Origin: DASXBA01 sp046729895
GTDB taxonomy: Bacteria > Actinomycetota > Thermoleophilia > Solirubrobacterales > Thermoleophilaceae
Assembly: GCA_046729895.1 (NCBI GenBank)
Contig: JBKPHP010000070.1
Coordinates: 1-8,086, forward strand
Direction: 5' to 3'
Length of the DNA stretch: 8,086 bases
Under the pieces are notes generated by a model. The model did not search any database. It saw only the letters and a program-made list of their open reading frames with translations, and was not told the DNA's origin. Positions 1-5,751 of this stretch are shown here, in pieces. The position numbers and the translations under genes are program-made. Every line of letters begins with the position of its first letter. Positions within the stretch are counted from its first letter, which is position 1.

Positions 1-463
1 CATCGGCCTGGCCCACGCCGACGGTCTCGAGGAACACGTCGTCCTTGCCGCTCGCGTCCATGAGCAGGGCCGTCTGGAGCGTCGCCTCGGACAGCCCGCC
101 CAGGGAGCCGCGGCTGGCCATCGAGCGAATGAAGACACCCGGGTCGAGGAAGTGGTCGGACAAGCGGATGCGGTCGCCGAGCAGGGCGCCCTTGGTGAAG
201 GGCGAGCTGGGGTCGATCGAGTGGACGGCCACCTCGCGATCGCGGGCGCGGGCATGCTCGATCAGCCGGCCGATCAGTGTCGACTTGCCCACGCCGGGCG
301 GCCCGGTGAAGCCCACTATCGCGGCCTGACCGGTTTTGGGATAGACCTCGCGCACGAGCGCCCAGCCCTCCGGATCGTCGTTCTCCACGAGCGAGATCGC
401 GCGCGCCAGGGCGCGCTTGTCCCCCTGGAGCAGGCGTTCGGTGAGGTCGGCCGCGGTCCGCAA
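1..463 (-). CDS. meaB: MeaB/ArgK-family P-loop GTPase (methylmalonyl-CoA mutase chaperone), N-terminal half, cut by window edge
   Basis: Partial gene: 154 codons are visible and the C-terminal half lies beyond base 1, since the family is usually about 310-340 residues. Counting from the TTG at 463, residues 8-28 (TERLLQGDKRALARAISLVEN) are the typical MeaB N-terminal helix. The P-loop GPPGVGKST is at 54-62, the switch region DPSSPFTKGALLGDR at 84-98, the FIRSMASRGSLGGL block at 111-124, and the G3/switch II motif ETVGVGQ at 146-152. In this family the protein uses GTP hydrolysis to gate cobalamin loading and protect methylmalonyl-CoA (or a related acyl-CoA) mutase in the cytoplasm. The older name ArgK (an arginine transport kinase) is not supported. 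The start is uncertain: in frame upstream of the conserved helix I see only TTG and no clear ribosome binding site, and the frame stays open back into the VOC gene. The TTG lies 11 bases past the VOC stop, so reinitiation after that gene is likely. No mutase gene is in the window. The symbol is a family label. Confidence 0.9.
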   Translation of the reverse strand, partial: MRTAADLTERLLQGDKRALARAISLVENDDPEGWALVREVYPKTGQAAIVGFTGPPGVGKSTLIGRLIEHARARDREVAVHSIDPSSPFTKGALLGDRIRLSDHFLDPGVFIRSMASRGSLGGLSEATLQTALLMDASGKDDVFLETVGVGQAD

Positions 464-474
464 GGCGCCGAATG

Positions 475-876
475 CTACGGGCGGAGGTGCCCGGCCACGT
501 CCCAGGTCCAGAGCTCGACCAGGTTGCCGTCCGGGTCGTTCACGTATGCGGCGCGGCCGGCCCCCTTGAAGGCGGTCTCCTCCACCTCCTGGCCGAGCGA
601 GCGCAGGCGCCCGACCGCGGCCTCGTAGTCCCCATCGGCGATGTGCATGGCGAAATGCACATGCCGGCCTCCGCGGCTGCCGAACAGCCCGACCTGCGGC
701 TTCCAGAGGCCGATGCGGGTTCGGTCTCCGGCCATGACCCACACGGCACCGCGGTCCGGCCAGCGATCGACGACCGGCAGGCAGAGCACCTCCGAGTAGA
801 AGCGCTCGCTGGCCTCGACATCTGCGACCTCGAGCACGAGCTCGCTGACACCCGTGACGGGGATTCCCATGCTCAC
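475..876 (-). CDS. VOC (glyoxalase/bleomycin resistance/dioxygenase fold) protein, function unassigned
   Basis: A 133-residue single-domain member of the vicinal oxygen chelate superfamily, whose members use a divalent metal held by paired beta-alpha-beta-beta-beta modules. The first module shows VSELVLEVADVEASERFY (about residues 10-27) and the second shows GGRHVHFAMHIADGDYEAAV (about 69-88). The C-terminal signature DPDGNLVELW is at about 114-123, with its Glu as the usual metal ligand. The first ligand position, commonly His, is Glu here (the E of VSEL); His in RHVHF is the likely second-module ligand. The start chosen is GTG at 876, because GGGG lies 8 bases upstream; ATG at 870 (MGIP...) is the alternative. 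It begins 36 bases after the permease stop and ends just before the meaB-like gene, so co-transcription is likely. Methylmalonyl-CoA epimerase is a VOC enzyme and would suit the neighbour, but the sequence looks more like a generic glyoxalase/fosfomycin-resistance-type member, so I leave the substrate open. Confidence 0.88.
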   Translation of the reverse strand: MSMGIPVTGVSELVLEVADVEASERFYSEVLCLPVVDRWPDRGAVWVMAGDRTRIGLWKPQVGLFGSRGGRHVHFAMHIADGDYEAAVGRLRSLGQEVEETAFKGAGRAAYVNDPDGNLVELWTWDVAGHLRP

Positions 877-912
877 GAGATGATCCCCGGTGATGGACGA
901 GCGCGTCGGCCT

Positions 913-3465
913 CTACTCGTAGGCGAGCGCCTCGAGCACGTCCAGCCGCGAGGCTCGGCGCGCCGGGCCGATCGCCGCCACCACGCCCGCCAGGGCGGCG
1001 AGGACGAGCAGCAGCACCAGGCTGGGAAGCGGGTAGCTGAGCGTGAAGCCCTCGTCAGCGAGCGGCCGCGAGACGAGCCCGGCGAAGACGACCCCCAGCA
1101 CCATGCCCAGCAGCGCCCCGATCATCGCCGTGATCACGGATTCGTAGCGGATCATTCGCCGGACCTGCGAGCGGGACATTCCCACCGCGCGCAGCAGCCC
1201 GAGCGCCCGGGTGCGCTCGTGGATCGACAGCGCGAGCGTGTTCACGATGCCGAACAGCGAAACGATCACGGCCAGCGACAGGAGCGCGTAGACGAGGCCC
1301 AGCAGCTGGTTCACCTGCGTGGCCTGCCTGTCCTTCAGCTCCTTCTGGTTCAGCACCTCCGTCGTGGGGAAGCGGCTCTCGATCGCCTGGGAGACTCGCC
1401 TCTGAACCACCCCGGCGTCGGCGCCCGGCGCCACCCTGACGAAGGTGATGCTGGGCGCGGTGGTGCCGAAGTCGCGCCGGAGCGTCTGCTCGGTGACGAG
1501 CACGTTCCCGATCAGGTCGGCGTTGTCCTTGACCGTTCCACGCACCGTGAATAACGGCCGCCGCTCCAGCGCGGTGAGGATGCGTAGGCGGTCGCCCACC
1601 CCGATGCCCTTCCCGCTCGCCCAGGCATCGTCCAGCACCGCCCCGCGCGGGCCGAGCCGCGAGATCGTGTCCGGCGAACCATGCTCCCAGTCGAGCGACA
1701 GGACCCGGTTGACGCTCCGCGGGTCGACACCCGAGACTCGTACGTCCTCGGCTCCGACCTTGCCGCCGGCGAAGGACATCGAGGAGATCGTCTCCACACT
1801 CTTCACCCGCCCGGCCGCGAGGCCGGCGCGCGCGGGGATCTGCGAGAAGCCGTCGACGTTCTGGATGACGAGGTCCCCCTGGAAGTTGCGGTCGACGGCC
1901 CGTGAGACCGAGCCCTTGATTCCGGATGCGAAGACGGTCACGAACACGACCAGCGCCAGCCCGATCATCAGCGCGGCCGCGGTCACCGCGGTGCGCGCCG
2001 GCTTGCGCAGGGCGTTCTCCCGCGCCAGCCGGCCCGTGAGCCCGCGCAGGCGCTCGATCGGCCGCCCCGCCACGGAGGCGAGCGGCCGGACGAGGCGGGG
2101 GCTCACGAGCGACACGCCCAGCAGCACCGCCACGGCCCCGCCTCCCAGCAGGCCGGCGGCGGCGCCCGAGTCGTCGATGCCGCCGAACAGACCGATGCAG
2201 GTGAGCACCAGGCCGCCGGCTCCGAGCAGCACGGCCAGCGCTGTGTAGAGGCGTCTGCGGCGCCCGCCGACCTCCGGCAGCTCGGCCTCGAGCAGGGCGG
2301 CCATCGGCGTCACGCGGGTGGCCCTGAGCGCCGGCGACAGCGCGGAGACCAGCGTGACCCCGATCCCAACTCCGAGCGAGACCACGATCGTGCGTGTCTC
2401 GAGCACGGTGCCCGTGTTGGGCAGGTCGACGCCTATCGCCTTGAAGAGCCCGTTCAGGCCCACGGCGACCCCGATCCCCGCCGCCAGCCCGATGAGCGAG
2501 CCGAGCGCGCCGATCGCTCCCGCTTCGAGTATCACCGAGCGCAGGACCTGGCCGCGGGACGCCCCGAGGGTGCGAAGCAGGCCGAACTCCCTGACTCGCT
2601 GGGCGACCGTGATCGAGAACGTGTTGAAGATCAGGAAGGCGCCAACGAACAGCGACACGCCCGCAAACACGAGCAGCGCGATCTTGATGAAGCTGAGGTC
2701 GTTCGCGATGTCCTCGGACTGCCGCTTCGCGGCCTGCTTGCCCGTCTCGACCTGAACCGAGGGGGGCATGACGCGCGCGATCCGTCGCTTGAGCTCGTCG
2801 GGGCTCACGCCGTGCGCGGCGGCGACGGAGATCTGGTCGAACTTCCCAACCTTGTCCGTGACGCGCTGCGCCTCCGGAAGCGTGAGCTGGGCGATGGCGG
2901 CGCCACCGAACGAGGTCTCCCCCAACCGCACCAGTCCTACGAGCCGATAGCCCTTCACCTGCCGCTCCCCGGCGATCCGCAGCGTGTCGCCGAGCTTCAG
3001 GTGGCCTCGCTCGGCCGTCTGCCGGTCGAGGGACGCCTCCCGTGCGTTGTGTGGGCGCCGGCCCTTGACTACGGTGAGCGTCTCGAACCGCTTCGGCAGC
3101 ACGGACGACACGAAGTTGGGTGAGAAGTGGGCCCCGATCGATTCGCCCTTGCGGTCCACGAAGCGAGCCAGGGAGAAGATGGAGCCCGCGGCTGCGTCCA
3201 CGCCCTCCACGCGCCGAACCCGCGGTAGCAGGCTCGACGAGAAGGCCGGCGGCTGCACCTGGTCCGAGCGCACCTCCTGCCGTGGAGTTATCGACACGTC
3301 GGTGCCCTTGAGCGACTCCTCGAAGATGTCGTCGAAGGACTTGGTGATGGTGTCGGTGAGCACGTAGGTGCCCGCGACGAGCGCCACCCCGAGCAGGACC
3401 GCGAGCATCGTGGTGAAGGCGCGCAGCTTGCGAGCCGCGAGCCCGCGCAGCGCAACGCGGGTCAC
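913..3465 (-). CDS. ABC transporter permease with two FtsX domains (MacB/LolCE-like superfamily)
   Basis: An 850-residue integral membrane protein, the permease partner of the ATPase encoded just upstream. About ten hydrophobic segments are visible: near 17-36, 257-282, 312-340, 358-378, 404-428, 434-455, 492-515, 719-745, 778-800 and 812-834. Residues about 40-255 form a large extracytoplasmic MacB-type domain; a second one spans about 516-715. The two FtsX domains are near 262-390 and 725-845. Each carries the typical coupling stretch after its first helix: REFGLLRTLGASRGQVLR (292-309) and RALGLLRAVGMSRSQVRR (753-770). It is therefore a tandem fusion that can form the whole membrane unit, unlike the single-domain MacB or the LolC/LolE pair. 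Such mechanotransmission ABC systems move or extract lipids, lipoproteins or peptides, or control wall hydrolases; the substrate cannot be told here. The start is GTG at 3465, overlapping the ATPase TGA in a GTGA arrangement, which suggests translational coupling. The N-terminus MTRVALRGLAARKLRAFTT fits the usual cytoplasmic lead into TM1. Confidence 0.95.
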   Translation of the reverse strand: MTRVALRGLAARKLRAFTTMLAVLLGVALVAGTYVLTDTITKSFDDIFEESLKGTDVSITPRQEVRSDQVQPPAFSSSLLPRVRRVEGVDAAAGSIFSLARFVDRKGESIGAHFSPNFVSSVLPKRFETLTVVKGRRPHNAREASLDRQTAERGHLKLGDTLRIAGERQVKGYRLVGLVRLGETSFGGAAIAQLTLPEAQRVTDKVGKFDQISVAAAHGVSPDELKRRIARVMPPSVQVETGKQAAKRQSEDIANDLSFIKIALLVFAGVSLFVGAFLIFNTFSITVAQRVREFGLLRTLGASRGQVLRSVILEAGAIGALGSLIGLAAGIGVAVGLNGLFKAIGVDLPNTGTVLETRTIVVSLGVGIGVTLVSALSPALRATRVTPMAALLEAELPEVGGRRRRLYTALAVLLGAGGLVLTCIGLFGGIDDSGAAAGLLGGGAVAVLLGVSLVSPRLVRPLASVAGRPIERLRGLTGRLARENALRKPARTAVTAAALMIGLALVVFVTVFASGIKGSVSRAVDRNFQGDLVIQNVDGFSQIPARAGLAAGRVKSVETISSMSFAGGKVGAEDVRVSGVDPRSVNRVLSLDWEHGSPDTISRLGPRGAVLDDAWASGKGIGVGDRLRILTALERRPLFTVRGTVKDNADLIGNVLVTEQTLRRDFGTTAPSITFVRVAPGADAGVVQRRVSQAIESRFPTTEVLNQKELKDRQATQVNQLLGLVYALLSLAVIVSLFGIVNTLALSIHERTRALGLLRAVGMSRSQVRRMIRYESVITAMIGALLGMVLGVVFAGLVSRPLADEGFTLSYPLPSLVLLLVLAALAGVVAAIGPARRASRLDVLEALAYE

Positions 3466-4157
3466 GCGGCGAGCCGGCGGTCCTCGTCGACCCTCCCGTC
3501 GCGCAACACGACGAGCCGGTCGGCGTGAGAGGCGGCCTCGGGATCGTGGGTGACCATCACCACGGTCTGGCGGAACTCGTCAACCGCCTGCCGCAGCAGA
3601 CGGAGGACGTCCTCGCTCGCCTTCGTGTCGAGGTTGCCCGTCGGCTCGTCCGCGAAGACGACCGCCGGCCTCGACACGAGCGCCCGCGCGACCGCCACCC
3701 GCTGCTGCTGCCCGCCGGACAGCTCCGCCGGCCGGTGCGTAAGCCGGTCCTCGAGCTCGACGGTTCGGATCAGCCGCTCGAGCCACTCCGGGTCCGGCTG
3801 GCTGCCGGCGATCGACAGCGGTAGCAGGATGTTCTCCTCGGCGGTCAGGACCGGGATGAGGTTGAAGAACTGGAACACGAAGCCGAGCCTGTCCCGTCGC
3901 AGCCGGGTCAGCTCGGCGTCATCGAGCGTGGTGAGCTCGACTCCGTCCAGCCTGACCGACCCGGACGTCGGCCGGTCGAGCCCGGCGAGGATGTGCATGA
4001 GCGTCGACTTGCCGGAGCCGGAGGGGCCCATGATCGCGTTGAAGCGGCTCTTCTCGAACCCCACGGTGACGCCGGCGAGGGCGTCGACCGCGGCGGCTCC
4101 CTCGCCGTAGCGGCGGTGCAGGTCGGTGGCGGTGATGATCGCATCCACCGTTCGCAC
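3462..4157 (-). CDS. ABC transporter ATP-binding protein, LolD/MacB type
   Basis: A 231-residue cytoplasmic ATPase that powers the adjacent FtsX-type permease. All nucleotide-binding motifs are intact: Walker A GPSGSGKST (44-52), Q-loop at Q96 in GFVFQFFNLIP, signature LSGGQ (146-150), Walker B VVFADE (166-171) with catalytic E171, D-loop NLD, and H-loop H204 in VMVTHD. The FQFFNLIP and DEPTGNLD wording is characteristic of the LolD/MacB/FtsE-like branch. Length is normal for the family. The start is taken as GTG at 4157 (MRTVDAIITATDL); a second in-frame GTG at 4148 is possible. The GGAG on this strand at 4174-4171 is 13 bases from 4157, rather far, and sits better in front of an ATG at 4165 that is out of frame. 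It is the first gene of the minus-strand group and is transcribed away from the methyltransferase, with only 20 bases between the two assumed starts. Confidence 0.95.
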   Translation of the reverse strand: MRTVDAIITATDLHRRYGEGAAAVDALAGVTVGFEKSRFNAIMGPSGSGKSTLMHILAGLDRPTSGSVRLDGVELTTLDDAELTRLRRDRLGFVFQFFNLIPVLTAEENILLPLSIAGSQPDPEWLERLIRTVELEDRLTHRPAELSGGQQQRVAVARALVSRPAVVFADEPTGNLDTKASEDVLRLLRQAVDEFRQTVVMVTHDPEAASHADRLVVLRDGRVDEDRRLAA

Positions 4158-4165
4158 TCTGGCAT

Positions 4166-4196
4166 GATCGCTCCGGTTTGGAGTCCGGAGGAGATC
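4166..4196. promoter_or_regulatory. Imperfect dyad at the divergent start region (possible operator)
   Basis: CTCCGG at 4171-4176 pairs with CCGGAG at 4185-4190 across an 8-base spacer, and GATC flanks both sides (4166-4169 and 4193-4196). Together they form an imperfect inverted repeat of about 11-12 bases per arm with one extra base in the right arm. It covers the whole gap between the divergent ATPase and methyltransferase starts. It also contains ribosome-binding-site-like GGAG on both strands, which could alone explain part of the symmetry. A regulator site is a guess from position and symmetry. Confidence 0.3.
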
Positions 4197-4978
4197 TGCG
4201 CGCGCGCAGCCGCGCGGACTGGGCGCTCGGCGACTACGCCGTGCTCGCCGAGCGGATCACCGATGCCGCGGAGCTGCTGGTCGAACGCATAGGCGTAGAG
4301 CCGGGCATGGACGTACTCGACGTGGCCACCGGAACGGGTAATGCCGCCCTGCCGGCGGTCCGGCGCGGCGCCCGCGTCACCGGCCTGGATCTCGTGCCGG
4401 AGCTGCTCGACGTGGCGCGTGAGCGGGTCGCCGACCTCGGTTTCGAGGTCGAGTGGGTCGAGGGCGACGCCGAGGAGCTGCCGTTCGAAGGCGCCAGCTT
4501 CGACCGCGTGCTGTCCACGTTCGGGCACATGTTCGCCCCCCGCCACGAGCGTGCCGCGGCGGAGCTCGTCCGAGTCTGCCGGCCGGGCGGTGCGATCGGT
4601 TTCTGCTGCTGGACCTCGGACGGGGTCGGCGGAAGGCTCTTCTCCACGCTCGGCTCCTACATACCGCCCCTGCCTCCGTTCGCGTCCCCCCCGAGCCGCT
4701 GGGGCTCGGAGGACCACATCCGCAAGCTCCTCGCCGACAACGTCTCCTCGCTCCACTTCGAGCGGCATGCGATCACGTTCCAGGAGGACTCGCCCGAAGC
4801 CTGGGTGCTGCTGATGGAGGAGAGCGCCGGTCCGCTGATATCGCTCAGGACCGACCTGGGGGACGAGTGGTCCGCCCTGCGCGCAGACCTCCTGAGAGTC
4901 TTCGAGGAGGCGAACGCGGCCGACGATGGGAGCCTCCGCTTCGATCAGGAGTACCTGGTCGCCATCGCCCGGCTCTAG
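4178..4978 (+). CDS. Class I SAM-dependent methyltransferase (UbiE/Methyltransf_11-like)
   Basis: A 266-residue cytoplasmic enzyme predicted to move a methyl group from S-adenosylmethionine to an unknown small molecule or lipid. Counting from TTG at 4178, the lead WALGDYAVLAERI (15-27) is typical of an actinobacterial subgroup. Motif I VLDVATGTGN is at 46-55, the acidic SAM-ribose ligand is D71 in VTGLDLVPEL, motif II GDAEELPF is at 96-103, and RVCRPGGAI is at 132-140. The C-terminal cap (about 145-266) is less conserved. The start is doubtful: TTG has no upstream ribosome binding site, and the only strong one (GGAGGAG, 4187-4193) lies inside the reading frame with no usable start just after it. 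The ATG at 4164 encodes MIAPVWSPEEICARA in another frame, which also resembles the family N-terminus and would join this gene if one GC unit were removed from the run at 4198-4207. The next gene begins 13 bases after the stop, implying an operon. Confidence 0.9.
   Translation: MESGGDLRARSRADWALGDYAVLAERITDAAELLVERIGVEPGMDVLDVATGTGNAALPAVRRGARVTGLDLVPELLDVARERVADLGFEVEWVEGDAEELPFEGASFDRVLSTFGHMFAPRHERAAAELVRVCRPGGAIGFCCWTSDGVGGRLFSTLGSYIPPLPPFASPPSRWGSEDHIRKLLADNVSSLHFERHAITFQEDSPEAWVLLMEESAGPLISLRTDLGDEWSALRADLLRVFEEANAADDGSLRFDQEYLVAIARL
4198..4207. repeat. (GC)5 dinucleotide run inside the methyltransferase start region
   Basis: Five GC units lie within a perfect 14-base palindrome, CTGCGCGCGCGCAG (4196-4209). 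The run falls near codon 7 of the methyltransferase as called from TTG. Loss of one GC unit would place the upstream ATG at 4164 in frame with the methyltransferase, so the length of this run decides which start can be used. Five units is short and could be chance in DNA this GC-rich. Confidence 0.6.
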
Positions 4979-4991
4979 CATCCGGCTGGCG

Positions 4992-5666
4992 ATGGATCCG
5001 GTCGCGGCACCGCCGCAAGAGCTGCCCGTCGAGCTACGGGAGCCGCCGCCCCCGCGTCACGGCGGCCTCCTGACGCTCCTTCGGTTCATGCGCCGCAGGC
5101 ACATGCTGAGGCCCAAGTACGCGCAGCTTCTCCTGCGGTTGGGGGTGACGAAGCTGCGCTTCGGACGTCGACTGGTGCTCGACGGGCTGGCCTTCATCGG
5201 GCCGCGCTGCGTGCTCCAGATCGGCAAGAGTGGGTCCATCGAGCTTGGGAGATGGTCCTGGCTCGGTCATGGCTGCAAGCTGCGCTGCCACGAGGGCGTG
5301 ATCTCCATAGGGGCCAAGACCGTGCTCGGACAGGAGTGCACGATCTCCGCCTACCAGCACGTGTCGATCGGACGCGAGTGCGTGATCGCCGACCGCGTGA
5401 TGCTGATCGACTTCGACCACGGCGTCGTGGAGGTCGAGCGGCCCATCCGCTTGCAGGGGATCTACAAGCGCGACGTGCGGGTGGGCAACAACGTCTGGAT
5501 CGGCTACGGAGCCTGCATCCTCCGGGGCGTCACGGTCGGCGACAACGCGGTGATCGGCACCAACGCGGTGGTGACCCGCGAGGTTCCCGAGAACGCGGTC
5601 GTGGCCGGCGTTCCGGCTCGGGTGATCCGGATGCGCCCCGAACCGAAGACCCTGCGCTGGGGTTAG
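4992..5666 (+). CDS. Left-handed beta-helix (hexapeptide) acyltransferase, acetyltransferase-like
   Basis: A 224-residue protein of the trimeric hexapeptide-repeat acyltransferase family (WbbJ/maltose O-acetyltransferase-like), which transfers an acyl group, often acetyl from acetyl-CoA, to a hydroxyl or amine of a sugar or lipid. Residues 1-60 are a Pro/Arg-rich lead with a basic amphipathic stretch (LLTLLRFMRRRHMLR). Imperfect hexapeptide coils run from about 68 to 200: IGPRCVLQIG, IELGRWSWLG, ISIGAKTVLG, VSIGRECVIA, then VRVGNNVWIG and VTVGDNAVIG. The FDHG at 141-144 gives the probable catalytic H143. The closing ENAVVAGVPARVIR (200-213) is the classic C-terminal signature. I chose ATG at 4992, 13 bases past the methyltransferase stop; the ATG at 4926 would add 22 unlikely residues overlapping that gene. 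No strong ribosome binding site precedes 4992, so coupling to upstream translation is likely. The acceptor is unknown; the MMPL exporter downstream makes an envelope lipid or saccharide a reasonable guess. Confidence 0.9.
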   Translation: MDPVAAPPQELPVELREPPPPRHGGLLTLLRFMRRRHMLRPKYAQLLLRLGVTKLRFGRRLVLDGLAFIGPRCVLQIGKSGSIELGRWSWLGHGCKLRCHEGVISIGAKTVLGQECTISAYQHVSIGRECVIADRVMLIDFDHGVVEVERPIRLQGIYKRDVRVGNNVWIGYGACILRGVTVGDNAVIGTNAVVTREVPENAVVAGVPARVIRMRPEPKTLRWG

Positions 5667-5685
5667 AGCTAGGTCATCTGTCGCG

Positions 5686-5714
5686 TTGCATGGGAGACGA
5701 AGGCGGCGTAGCTT
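5686..5714 (+). promoter_or_regulatory. Weak candidate promoter for the MMPL gene
   Basis: TTGCAT (5686-5691) and TAGCTT (5709-5714) are separated by 17 bases. The second box fits the actinobacterial TANNNT -10 form; the first matches only the TTG of the usual -35. It lies in the 85-base gap between the acyltransferase and the MMPL gene. If real, transcription would start near 5720, which excludes the TTG at 5686 as the MMPL start. Read-through from the upstream genes is equally possible. Confidence 0.22.
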
Positions 5715-5739
5715 TCCAGGCGCTCGCTGCCCGCCCGCT

Positions 5740-5744
5740 GGAGG
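5740..5744 (+). promoter_or_regulatory. Shine-Dalgarno site (GGAGG) that points to a CTG start
   Basis: GGAGG is the best ribosome binding site in the gap before the MMPL gene. It is 7 bases from CTG at 5752, which is in frame with MMPL, and 11 bases from ATG at 5756, which is out of frame and reaches a stop after six codons (TAG at 5774-5776). The spacing and frame favour CTG initiation, unless a base is missing or extra nearby. Confidence 0.55.
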
Positions 5745-5751
5745 TAGGTCT

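Noticed and set aside
475..876. Firm call of methylmalonyl-CoA epimerase for the VOC gene
   Set aside because: Only the neighbour supports it; the sequence motifs visible are common to many VOC families.
472..1554. Long plus-strand open frame opposite the VOC gene and the permease C-terminus
   Set aside because: The translation is Arg/His/Gln-rich low-complexity with no recognisable domain; the minus strand holds clear VOC and FtsX proteins. It is a high-GC antisense shadow.
1445..2248. 267-codon plus-strand frame antisense to the permease
   Set aside because: Ser/Thr/Arg/Pro-rich composition typical of an out-of-frame reading of GC-rich DNA, fully inside the permease gene.
3908..4981. 357-codon minus-strand frame spanning the methyltransferase and the ATPase N-terminus
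   Set aside because: No motif; it covers two well-supported genes in other frames. Its internal ATG at 4165 has a nicely spaced GGAG but leads only into this shadow frame.
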